Part shown: positions 46,160 through 56,560 of the stretch, piece by piece
How positions within the stretch are numbered: position 1 is the first letter of the stretch
How the letters are laid out: the number at the start of each line of letters is the position of its first letter
Assembly (NCBI GenBank): GCA_003427395.1
Contig: BFEA01000078.1
Location: forward strand, 2,076,655 to 2,136,090
From: Chara braunii
Lineage: Eukaryota > Streptophyta > Charophyceae > Charales > Characeae
Reading direction: 5' to 3'
DNA length: 59,436 bases
Made by a program: the position numbers and the translations under genes
The notes under the pieces: generated by a model
The model's input: only the letters and a program-made list of their open reading frames with translations
Told to the model about the DNA's origin: nothing
Databases searched by the model: none

Positions 46160-46969
46160 AACCCCAGACCAATACAGAAGCGAAGTGCGAACTAACACGG
46201 ACTTAACGAAATGGAGGACGAAAAGGACGTAAGACATGGGTGTTCGAAATGCACACGAAGTCACAACAATCGGGTGAAGGATAGGAAAGACAGAAGTTCG
46301 GAGGGAAGACGATAACTGTTCGGAAAGATTGCGACCCAACTAGATGCCCTCGAAACGAGTAAGAGGTGGTTTATCGACAAGTGCGAAGGGTGTCGACAAG
46401 TGCGAACTAACTCGCAGTTCTGTAAACAAGACAACAATGGAAACCCGCTGCACTAGGGGAAAGTGCGAACTAACTCGGAATTATGGAACTGAAGACCTGA
46501 AAGACGCACAAAACGAGTAAGATGTGGTTTATCAACAAGTGTGAATCGACAAGTGAGAACTAACTCGCAGTTATGCTGACAGGACGACAATTGCAACCCG
46601 AAGTACAACAGCAAAGTACGAATTGACTCTGAATTGTGGAACTGAAGTCCTTGTTTATCGACAATTGCGAAGGGTTTCGACACGTGCGAACTAACTCGCA
46701 GTTTTGTAGACAAGACAATAATGGCGATGCGCAACACTAGGGGAAAGTACGAACTAACTCGGAATTGTGGAACTGAAGACCTGAAAGCCGCACGGGTTGG
46801 GTCGTCAACTCTCCAGCAGTGTTGCTAAAAAAGTGCGAACAACTCGCATTTGTGGAAATAAAGAACTGCCTTTAATGAAATATGTGTCTAACCTTGGAAA
46901 AACTGTGAATAACCTCGCAGTTGTCACTCCTCGAACACTGTACGTCGCAAACTGCGAACTGACTCGCAA

Positions 46970-46975
<6 letters not shown>
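46160..46975. repeat. Palindrome array upstream of the ParB-methyltransferase gene II
   Basis: About ten copies of AAGTGCGA-ACTAAC-TCGCAGTT-type palindromes lie near 46172, 46398, 46461, 46553, 46613, 46685, 46746, 46829, 46903 and 46951. Alternate copies end in TCGGAATT instead of TCGCAGTT. Between them GTGGTTTATC(G/A)ACAAGTG and TGGAACTGAAGACCTGAAAG recur. The array starts about 60 bp upstream of the probable start of the minus-strand gene, so a promoter or intron role is possible. Confidence 0.85.
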
Positions 46976-47025
<50 letters not shown>

Positions 47026-47230
47026 GTCGCCGGTCGGCGACCTCACAAGGGACAGGTGAGCGAAAATCGGGAATTGATTCGGTGTTCAGTGTAGCAATAT
47101 ATCTCTATATATACATATATGTATCTNCGGGAATTGATTCGGTGTTCAGTGTAGCAATATATCTCTATATATACATATATGTATCTATATCTTTATATAT
47201 ATATATGTAGATATCAGGTCGGGGACCTCA
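46970..47230. repeat. (CT)n(AT)n tract and a 58-bp duplication around an unresolved base
   Basis: CTCTCT passes into ATATAT at 46972-47021. Then 47069-47126 and 47128-47186 are the same 58-bp sequence, separated by one N at 47127. The same GGGAATT(G/A)ATTCGGTGTTCA block occurs a third time at 47253. Exact duplication across an N suggests a gap join rather than true sequence. Confidence 0.8.
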
Positions 47231-47279
47231 CAAGGGATAGGTGAGCGAAAATCGGGAATTAATTCGGTGTTCAGTGTAG

Positions 47280-48185
47280 CAACTAGGTATTGATTCGAGG
47301 TTCGCCATGCGCAGCGACGACTGCAACTTGCGAAGGGGATCGAGGAGCTTTATACGAACGTTATCAAGGCTATGGCGAAAGGTGATCGAGCTGCGGAACG
47401 CGGATCGGCTATGGCGGACGGAGGNGGNGGGNGGNGAAAAGAGATCAGAGCACGTCCACTGGCGAAACAACAAAACCAGGAATTGATTCGGGGTTCAACA
47501 GAACGCGGCTGCGGCGTTATATCCTGCAGGTACAGACAGGGCATCTGAGAATGTGTTCGGACGTCGGACATAGAATAGGACAACTCAAGTTATATGATTT
47601 TACCTTCGTCGTGCGTTGAGCGAGCAACCAACCACCGAACCAGCTATGGTGGAGGGATATCAAGCTAGGAAGAGCGAAGACCGAGGAGCGAAGAGCGAAC
47701 CGAACACAATGTGGCAACTGCGGACGGAGCGAAGAGCGAAGAGTGAGCGGGCTATGGCGGAAGGTGGGGGGGGCTGAGGACCAAATATCAGAACGCGCGT
47801 GGAAGCGATAGCGCGACTTGATCTGTGAAGCACCAACAAAAGGGATAACTCGAGGACTGCAACGCCTTTTATACTTTGTTGCAGCAGGCCTCGCGTCGGG
47901 ATCAAGGTGGGGCCGAATCGATTCGCATATCGCACCCCTGGGCCCATAAAACGCCATCAAGGTTGGGCCGAATCGATTCGTGTATCGCACCCCTGGGCCC
48001 ATAAAACGCCACGGCCTATAAACGGTAAGGGGCACCGGAAATTGTCAGCAGCCGATCAACAATTTTCAACCGCGCAGATGAACGGAGCCACTGTTATGCC
48101 AGTGGCCCCAAAATCTTCGTCAACTCCGGCGTGCAATGATGTGACAGTTTCCGAAAACAAGGGGCAGGCAATGTCATTTTCGTAG
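47280..48185. repeat. Gene-free repeats, including a 59-bp tandem pair
   Basis: GAGCGAAGAGCGAA-type strings fill 47660-47760, and N bases lie at 47425-47435. The unit ATCAAGGTGGGGCCGAATCG then ATTCG..CATAAAACGCC is duplicated at about 47896-47953 and 47957-48013; its core CCGAATCGATTCG is palindromic. Open frames of about 170 codons here are repeat-derived. Confidence 0.7.
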
Positions 48186-48239
48186 TTCTAATCTGGACCG
48201 TCGATCGGCATGATCCGACGCACGAGGTCAGGTGCAAGA

Positions 48240-49640
48240 ATGTGTAAGGTGCAGCAATTCGTTGTGCGCCGAGGCAGTTCGTTGCGCGCCGAGGCCAGTC
48301 GACGGTTTATTTCCCGCCGAGGCGCGGAGATTCTTTGTGCGTCGAGGTCAAAAACACCGGAAATCTATAAGTTCCGGTGTTGCTGTCATTCGGACATTTT
48401 GCAAATGTCAACGGCGTTCGATATCGATGCGCTTAGTCATGCACCATCGTTATCGATGCGGTTAGCTCATCGCCATCGCCAACGCTCGTCATGCACCATC
48501 GTCATCGATGCGCTTAGCTCATCGCCATCACAACGCAAAGCTATATCCCCCATCGCAGTCGTCGCACTCACCTGACCATCGCAGCGCTGACAATCGCCAT
48601 CGCTCTCATCACAGCGCTGGCCATCGCTGCGCCATCGCAACGCTGGTACCATAACTGCCATCGCAACGTTGGTTCCATCGCTGCACCATCTCTCAATCGG
48701 TGCGCCATCGCTATCGCTGCCATCGCTATCGCTGCCTTCGCTATCGCTGTTCCATCGCTGCGCCATCACTATCGTTGTTCCATCGCTGCACCATCGCTAT
48801 CGCTGTTCCATCGCTGCGCTATCGCTCTCCACCGGTGCGCCATCGCTCTCCACTGGTGCGCCATCACTGCGCAATCGCTATCGTTGTTCCATTGCTGCCA
48901 TCGCTATCGCTATCGCTGCATTGTAACGTGTTCCATCGCCATGCCATCGCTCTTCACCGGTGCGTCATCGCTCTCCACCGCAGCGTTGGCCATCGCTATC
49001 GAAGCCCTGGCCAGTGTTATCCCACCGCAGCGCTACGCGATTTCTCTCTCCATCACCGCACGATCTCCCTCCATTGCTGAGTGATCACTCTCCATCTGAC
49101 TCCATCACTGCGTGATCTCTCTCGACACCTGGGCAACCTTCATCCTTGCCCCGGAGGCTCTCCATTACTAGTGCGCGATCCCGCCATCATCATTGTATTA
49201 TTGTTTCAGGCGGTCGTCGGTGACAGGTATGCTTAACGAAGGCTTAACTCGATGGAACTGATGTTGTGCAATAACAAATCTTGGTCATCGCTGTGCCTTC
49301 TCTCTCCATCATTGCGGCATTGCTAACCATTGTTGCGCGTCCGCTCTCCATCTCTCTCCACCAATGCGCGATCTCTACCGACCTTTCGTCATTTATCCCC
49401 ATTATTATGGTATCTTTCCTAATCCATCTCCTTCGCCATCCATCTCCTTCGGTGCGCTATCTTTCCTAATCTATCTTCTTCGTCATCTATTTCCATTGCT
49501 GCGCTATCTTTCCCAATCTATCTCCATCGTCATCTATCAGCTTCGGTGCGCCATCTTTTTCCATTGTTGTGGTATCGCTAACCATCTCTCTCTTGCTGCG
49601 GCACACCTCCCAATCAGTTCGCGATCTCTTTCCCTTCCTG
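48240..49640. repeat. CATCGC-rich satellite
   Basis: Long runs of CCATCGCT(G/A)(C/T) modules, such as CATCGCTATCGCTGCCATCG, between about 48415 and 49080, then a degenerate (CATCTCC/TTCGGTGCGCTATC) form to about 49620. A palindromic GCGCCGAGG repeat lies at 48268-48320. Open frames across it encode Ser/Arg/Asp repeats and are not genes. Confidence 0.85.
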
Positions 49641-49979
49641 CGCCATCCACCTTCCTCCCCGGAATATACAACTCACTTTCATTACAGTTGTCTTTAGACT
49701 GAAAGATGACCCGAATTCAGCTGTAATGACTGGACGTTGTATTCGGGGGAAGACTGTGACTTCATCCATCTCTCTTGGTGCGCCATCTCTCTCATTCGGT
49801 GCGCCATCTCTCTCCATGTATTTTCATCGATGCGTTGTCTGCCCATCGCTTCGTAATCTTTCTCCATCTTAAAAAATAGCACGCCATCTTTCCCTATTTC
49901 TCTCTTTCCACGATCTGTGGCTCGTACTACACGCAGAACAAGTCGGAAACAACATGCACTTATACCCGCAGTTTCGTAA

Positions 49980-50670
49980 TGGAAATGCTCGTTTACAAGT
50001 GCGAATTCATTCGCTCTTGAACCAACCAACCCCTTAATTTGTCACTGTTTAGTCCATAGGTTCGAATTAACTCGCACTTGTACCCCTAGTTTCGTAATGA
50101 AAATGTCCGTTTGCAAGTGCGAATTTATTCGCTCTTCAATCAACCATCCCCCTAAATTTCTTACTCTACAGTCCAAAAGTCTCAGTTTCATAGTGGAAAT
50201 GTTCGTCTGCAAGTGCGAATTTATTCGCTCTTCAACCAACCATCCCCCCAAATTTTTGACTCTTTAGTCCACAAGCCTCAGTTTCATAATGGAAATGCTC
50301 GTTTGCAAGTAAGAATTTATTCGCTCTTCAATCATCCATCCCCCTAAATTTGTTCCTCTTTAGTCGATAATTCGCGTCTCTTCTCGGCCCAAAAGAATGA
50401 AGTCGTTTTGTATTTGCCAGTTAACTCGGCACTGAACCAACCACGAAGCCAATTTCTTATTGCACGGCGTAATCGAAATGTTCCTCTGAAGTGCAAATTT
50501 TTTGGCACTTGAAATTTCTCGCTGTTTAGTGGATAATAGCGAATCAACTCGCACTTGTGTTCGGTCTTGTTCCGGCCATGAACTTAATTTCTTACTGTAC
50601 GTTGAATAAGTCCAAATCAGCTCGCATTTGTATTCTCGCCTGAAAAAGTGCGAGTTTACTCGGACATATC
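49980..50670. repeat. Palindrome array upstream of the DUF7869-like gene B
   Basis: AAGTGCGAATTTATTCGCTC and related copies lie near 49999, 50063, 50116, 50209, 50308, 50538, 50608 and 50642, several inside a ~95-bp tandem unit with TCAACCAACC(A)TCCCCC and CTCAGTTTCATA(A/G)TGGAAATG. The array ends about 230 bp before the plus-strand gene start at 50897. That parallels the placement of arrays before genes C, D and E. Confidence 0.85.
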
Positions 50671-50896
50671 CAAACCACTTGCACACTGAACGAGTGGGTG
50701 AGGAGTCGGACTTGAGATAGCACTTGAGCCTAACATCAGGGTTCGACAAAACGATATGGATTAAAATGTTGTTGTTCCACTGTTTTGTGATAAATATTTG
50801 AAAAGTGAGTTTGCTCTCTCTTTTTATTTCCCTGACCTTGTCATACTTTGACGTGATTTTCTTGTTGTACAGTTTCCATGTGAATCGTCTCTTCAA

Positions 50897-53800
50897 ATGG
50901 CTGTCCAATCAGTCCACTGTGTCACGCCACCGCCATCGTCACGACAACACGGAGAAGACGATGTTCGAGAACAAAATTCTTGTGACAGCAGCCCGGAAGC
51001 TCCCTCTGATCGGCATTGCGGTTTGAAAAGGGAGTTCTCGATGTTGACCCCGACGAATCATAGAGGTCTGTCTACGACGTCTGCACGACGTCATTTTGTT
51101 CGGTTTACCAACGTTCCCGACGGTCAGCGAGTATCTACAGTGCTAATCCCCTGTAGTGAGGGTATTCGGGATGTCGAGACGTTTCCCAGTGGGTGGATGT
51201 TCGTGGACACAGATTTCTGTGGTGTGTCAGAAACGACTGGATCAGATCTCGTGCGGACAGCGGGTAGGCTGTCAGAAAGCATTGAAGTTACCCAGCCCCT
51301 AGCATTTGACTACAGTCGGTTGTTGGTGGACACAGACTTCTGCGGTACACCCGATAGAAACGGATCTCATCGGGAACAATGAGTTGCATTTGGTAGAAAC
51401 GGGTATAATAGGGACCAGGCAACGGTACGTGCATGTGGAAGTGTGAAGATAGGTAAGAGAATTGCATGTGAAGTTGGAATAGTTGGCTCTCCGTCGATGA
51501 CAGCGACGGGTGCAATGGAAAATTGGCAGACTGGTTTTGTAGACACAGATTTCTACAGTTCATCGGAATCCTCCCAATCTGATTTGTCAAGAAACGCTCC
51601 CATGGACAGATTGAAATTCCTAGGTGCAGCGCATAGGTCCCCAACCAAAAGCCAACCTGGAACTCCTGAACCAGTCCTTCAAGTTTTGTCCCATCCCCTA
51701 CCTGGAGAAAGAAGAAGATATAATCGGAAAAATAGGCCGGTTAAAAGGTCAGGGCATTCAAAGAGGGCCAAAAGCCGATTGAATGAATTTAACATTGCGC
51801 TCGTCCCGACGTACAATTGTAAGAACAAGTGGCTTCGGGTCTTGACCATTGATGATATCAAACCGGTGCGCGAAGCCTATTACGAAATGTCCCTCGAAAG
51901 GAGGATCGAGTGGTGGATGCAAACCCTCGACAATTTCACTAACCTCGACGGCGGTCTGGAAAAAGTTCAACAAGTGCAGTGCAAACGCCGTGTGTGCATC
52001 GCCGGTTGGTGCAAAATAATAGGGATATGTCGAAACACATTTCGTCGTTATAGCAAGTGCAAGTCGGACGGGGTCGTCCGTGGCCGTCATGGTCGATGGG
52101 GATTGTTGAACCCGAGACCGGAGTATGTGAGCATGCTGGCTCGTGTGACAAGGTTCGTGGAAGAACATAGAGATGCTATGCCTAACGAAATGGTTGTGAG
52201 GGGGACCTCACAACGACCCAAAGTTAGGCTCCCTACTTATTTCACGAACTCCTTGTATACGAGTCTATCAAGGCGGACTTGGAAGCGGCGGGTCAGACCG
52301 TCGTTTCGGAGCAAGTCTTCTACTCCGAAGTACTTGTGGCATGCCGACCTTGCCAAGTCCAACTCGTTCACAAAGTGTGGCGAGTGCGTCCGCCTTAGAC
52401 AGGCAAGAGACAACGCCTTCCTCCTTCGTGACCGTAGGGATTTCGATGAAAAGCACCTCAAACACCAACTAAATGAGGTCGCTCACCGTGAGGATTACGC
52501 TGACTGGAAACTTCGTTCCATTTTGAACCCCACGGAATACCTTTGCCTTATAGTGGATGGAATGGATCACAAAAAGACAACCATTCCTCACATCGTCATG
52601 TATAATTACTCCAAGGATCATCGACACGACATGATGATGAAAATGAACCTGACCGCGGTTGTAGCTCACGCCTGAAAACCGTCCATTTATGTGTACACGT
52701 ATTTGCCTTTCTATGCGCACGGTTCCGATGGCACCATGACGTGCGTTATGCGGACTCTATGTGAGTTGCAAGCATCGGGACAGAAATGGCCACGCCACCT
52801 CCGCATCCAGGCGGACAATTGCTGGAGGGAAAACAAAAACCAATACCTTATGTGTTTGGCCTCTCCTCAGGTGAAATTCGGGATTTTCGAAGATGTCGAA
52901 GTGGGGTTCATGCTCGTTGGTCACACGCATACCCACATAGACGCGACTTTTAGTGTTTTCTCGAAAAAACTGAAGGACAACGATGCTTACACCATGAAAC
53001 AGTTGTTCTCGCTTATCGAGTCATCGCACAAGATACCACCGAAGTGCATTGAGCTTGATCACATTGCCGATTGGCGCCGGGTAGTGGATCGATACGTCGA
53101 TAGAACCATCGTCGGCGTATCGAAACCGCACCTCTTCAAATTTTTCATGCGTGACGACAGTCCCGTCATGGTGTACAAGAAGTACTGTACCGATGCGGAA
53201 TGGATGCCGGAAGGCAGACCAATTCACTGGTTCCCGGTTGTCAATGGCCAGTATGAAGGTCATACCTCCCCTCCACAACCACGTGTTATTCCCCGTGTCG
53301 TTAAAGACGATTTTCGGATGGCTCGTGACAGTGTCCAAAAATTTGTGGATGTCCTCGAACAGCATAGACACATGTGGCAGACTTATAGGAAGGATGAGGT
53401 CGACAAGCGGGAGGATGCATTGTCTTATTGGAAAGCCATCTTCGTCGAGGCGGACGACATGATCCAAAAGAAAAAGAAGAAGGAGACGGAAGAGGGTGAG
53501 GAAAGGATGTCCCCAGGGCAGACGAGCCGGAGATCTACCCTCACACCTTCTGGAAACAATTAGTTGAAATTGTGGACGAAGTTCAAGAAGCCGATCCTCC
53601 TTTGCCAGATGCTTTGCTTATATATGTAGGACCGAGGGCGGGCCATCCAAAAGTGGACTTCGACCCTCGGCGCCATATAAACAAAGGTGATTTTCTGATT
53701 GCTAGGCCGCCTGATGAGGAACTGTCTCAAGGTGTCCCGTTCTGGGTTGGCAGAGCACAGTCTGAGGTTGTGGACGACCGTTCCTCACCGCATTTCAGTT

Positions 53801-54078
53801 GTTTACGTATACAGTGGTGGGTGCCTACAGGTCACTTGTCCGATCTTCACGAAAGGTACTCCGGCGCTTGGACGAAGAGGTGGAAACTTTCCACTTCGGA
53901 CGAGGAACAATGGCAACGCGCCGAAACCGTGGCTTATTCTTGGAGAAGACCTTTTCGCAAAGGGGCGGATGAGAGCAAATTCGTGACGGGCCTTGCAATA
54001 CCGACATCCTTTTGCGAGAAAGCGCTTGTCGCCTTGGGGGACGACTGTCTTTCCGGTCCGTCCGACGTGCCCGTTTAG
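50897..54078 (+). pseudogene. DUF7869-like, DDD-transposase-like protein, copy B
   Basis: Paralog of the gene at 25576-28520 with the same motif order. It has a Ser-rich N-terminus with three VDTDF(C/Y) repeats, PLPGERRRY, a helix-turn-helix-like IGICRNTFRRYSKC, FTKCGEC, LCLIVDGMDHKKT, LRIQADNCWRENKNQY, VGHTHTHIDATFS, then FWVGRA...WWVPTGHLS. All three Asp of the putative triad and the ENKN block are retained. Lesions: a stop after 51382 requires joining to the frame that starts near 51443; there are two compensating shifts near 52255-52330; TGA at 52673-52675 where copy A has Arg; and a frameshift near 53500-53560. It probably acted as the transposase or integrase of its element. The RNase H-fold assignment rests on motif spacing only. 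A palindrome array lies upstream and a tandem copy of its own 3' end lies downstream. Confidence 0.72.
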
Positions 54079-54350
54079 ATAAATGCGAACTGATTCGGAT
54101 TTGGTAGCTACGAACTCCGCTAAGATAATGACGAGACGTTAACTGCGAACTAATTCTGGTTTCTTGTCCTACATGATGCATAACGATTCGAGAAAGCGCT
54201 TGTGGCCTTGGGGGACGACTGTCTTTTCGATCCGTCCGACGTGCCCGTTTAGATAAATGCGAACTGATTCAGATTTGGTAGCTACAAACTCCGCTAAGAT
54301 AATGACGAGACGTGAACTGCGAACTAATTCCGGTTTCTTGTCCTTCAGGA
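54014..54350 (+). repeat. Tandem duplication of the 3' end of gene B
   Basis: The segment GCGAGAAAGCGCTTGTCGCC through CCCGTTTAGATAAATGCGAA to TCTTGTCCT at 54014-54175 is repeated at 54187-54348 with few changes. Each copy has two AAATGCGAACTGATTCGGAT-type palindromes. The second copy ends directly before the start of gene C, so the duplication may have supplied its upstream region. Confidence 0.88.
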
Positions 54351-54925
54351 TGCATGACGACGACACACCATCGTTCGACGTTGTATATGAGACAACGTCC
54401 TATGAAACCTCGTCGTACGCGAGCAAGTATTCCTTTTCGATCGAGAATGTGGACACGGATCTTATCATCATGAACAAATGCATTTGAACACAACAAACGC
54501 TCAGTCTTGACAGCGATTATCTGCATATCGAAGCTGGGGTCGGCCTCGATGGTTACATTGCACCCGAAACACGTGTTGTTGATGGACAAACTACAATAGT
54601 TCGTGATAGAGGATCAAATATGTGGTACCTCTACTACAGTTTAAAAGAAGTCCAACTTTTGGAAGTTTCATCCAGTCAGGAGCAGAAGATCGACGTCGAG
54701 GATATGATAGAATGCGCTTCGAACAAGAGAAAGGTTGTATGGACGAGCAGCATGCTAAACTTTGTGCATGGTACTGCATTGGGAAGCCGCAGTTGCGTTT
54801 CCCTGTGATCATAGACTACCATGGCCGAGTTCGTCTGTTCAACCGTGGCACCACTGTGCCGACTCTTCCGTTCGGGTGTCCAAACATTATAATTCGTAGG
54901 GGGTAGGCGGAGACAGATCTACGAC
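54349..54925 (+). pseudogene. Conserved protein C (eroded paralog of gene D)
   Basis: Starts MHDDDTPSF after a TTCAG acceptor-like site. Aligned blocks with gene D are LIIMNKCI..SDYLHIEAGV, RDRGSNMWYLY, QHAKLCAWYCIGKPQ, VIIDYHGRVRLFNRGTT and an end reading YDFPYCEDGHQS. It carries TGA at 54485-54487 where D has Arg, and a frameshift near 54690-54710. Family not recognised. The conserved VIIDY.GR.R..NRGTT block would suit a beta-strand and turn in an enzyme or binding domain, but that is guesswork. Confidence 0.55.
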
Positions 54926-55455
54926 TTTCCTTACTGTGAGGATGGACACCAGTCGCCATGACCAATTATGTGAGACAACTCCGAGTTAGTTCGCACTTTG
55001 CTGCTGTACTCATAGGACGACCTCGCCGTTCATCGACGCCATCATTGCAGGACTTGCGCTGATTAAGAGAGTAGTCTGACCGTTCCACCCAACAAGAGAG
55101 TAGTCTGACCGTTCCACATGAACGACGTGTTGGAGATGTTGAGCGGCGGTTGCAGGACTTGTGCTCAGTTGCGAAGTGCGAATCTACCGTCATTTATTTG
55201 CCAATCGTCGGCGGCGGTTGCAGGACTTGCGCTGATTCGCAACGTGCGAATCTACTCTCACTTATCGACCCACATGAATGACGTGTAGAAAATAAGTCGG
55301 CATTAGACGGCCGTTAGAAAACTTGCGTTTTCTTGCGATGTGCGAACTAATTACCAATTATCGAACTCTTTCATGCATATAACATTCCTGGAATTTTTGC
55401 TTATGCACTTGCGAGAATCGCAACTGACGCGCTTCCTTGCGTTTCTCCGCTGATG
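54926..55455. repeat. Intergenic palindromes and duplicated GGCGGTTGCAGGACTTG segments
   Basis: AGTTAGTTCGCACTTTGC (54982), AAGTGCGAATCTACCGTCAT (55167), ACGTGCGAATCTACTCTCAC (55232) and ATGTGCGAACTAATTACC (55338) belong to the AAGTGCGA palindrome family. GAGAGTAGTCTGACCGTTCCAC is a direct repeat at about 55067 and 55094. No gene. Confidence 0.7.
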
Positions 55456-55459
55456 CAGA

Positions 55460-56346
55460 ATGGATATCGGGACTTCGTCGCAGAGTAGGAAGTCCTCAGC
55501 GCCGGATTTCGATCTAATCATTTTGTCAAAGAACATTCGGGAAGACATTGGACGATCTGGTCTGGACCGTGACTACCTGCACCTCGAAGATGATGTTGCC
55601 CCGGAAGGGGAAATCCCTTCGTGGCAAAGTGCGGAAGAAGGACAACTTCGGATTTGCCGTGATGTAGGGTCGAACTTTTGGTACCTGTACACTCTGATGA
55701 AGGATGTACAGGCATACCCTATCAGGTTGGAGTCACTTCTGAAGAGGGAACCCCTAGAAGAGGGACCCATCCAAACTTCTAAGATGGTTGAAGCATGACA
55801 CATTTTATGTGAGAAACTTAAGTGGGTGTCGTTTGATAAGTTGCATCAAAAACTATGTGCCTAGTTTTGCCTCGGCCAACCGATAAAGTCGGCGCCGGTG
55901 ATCATAGACTACTTCGGTCGAGCGAGGGTGTGTAATCGAGGCACCACCGTCGTGATGCTCTTCACTGCCGTCAAGGGGGACGGTCGACGAATGAGAGCTC
56001 TTTTTCTCACAAGGGAGGAATTTCACGGTGTCAAGCTCACTTCTTTTCAAGCGTTTCACACATCTGGCCCTACTGGTTCCCTTGCACGGTTCAAAAATAG
56101 GCTCGCCATAGATCAAGCACTCAAAGATGAGCTGCATTTGCGGGTCGACTGTTTGGTGCACCAACAACTTCACTACCTGACAAAATAAATTTCACTGTCG
56201 AACATAAGGACAACGAATTGAGATTTGTTTACCGCCATCTAGATTATTTCGCCTCCAGACCTCAGGAAGTGACTCTGCGCAACAGAAAGACGAGATATGT
56301 GTGCGACTGCCCTTACTGCGATGCTGGACATCTACTTCTTCACTAG
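55460..56346 (+). pseudogene. Conserved protein D with a CDCPYC C-terminus
   Basis: Starts MDIGTSSQSRK just after a TTCTCCGCTGATGCAG acceptor-like site, as gene E does. Blocks: LIILSKNIREDIGRSGLDRD then YLHLEDDV, CRDVGSNFWYLY, KLHQKLCA.FCLGQP, VIIDYFGRARVCNRGTT, and a long helical stretch (ALKDELHLRVDCLVHQQLHY). After a frame change at about 56189 it ends FTVEHKDNELRFVYRHLDYF and RYVCDCPYCDAGHLLLH. The C-terminal Cys/His set could bind zinc. TGA at 55796-55798 and TAG near 55859 interrupt it; the TAG lies where gene C has Trp. Function unknown. Paired with gene C as a tandem duplication. Confidence 0.58.
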
Positions 56347-56555
56347 CAGCGTTTTGAATTAGTTGCTTCGTCGTTTCTCTAGTGCGAATAGACTCGCACT
56401 ATGCTTACAGTCCGTCCTCTTCGGTATACCCCGTTGCATGACAAACTGTCTATCTAATTACGAGTTCATTCGCACTTTGCCAACATCAGACGGTCTCAAC
56501 TTCGCCGTTTACCCACCTCTCCGTATATGACAATGGCGCTGTTCTTTTTTCTGAT
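56347..56555. repeat. Palindrome pair upstream of gene E
   Basis: AGTGCGAATAGACTCGCACT at 56381-56400 is a nearly perfect palindrome. TACGAGTTCATTCGCACTTT follows near 56460. The segment ends with a TTTTTTCTGATGCAG acceptor-like site directly before gene E, which suggests a 5' leader intron. Confidence 0.75.
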
Positions 56556-56560
56556 GCAGG

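Noticed and set aside
48240-49702. Serine/arginine-rich proteins in the CATCGC region
   Set aside because: They are translations of a short satellite repeat.
3904-55861. Alternative genetic code or selenocysteine in which TGA, TAG or TAA are read through
   Set aside because: All three stops occur, each rarely, together with frameshifts; paralogs have ordinary Arg or Trp codons at the aligned sites. Decay is simpler, although read-through is not excluded.
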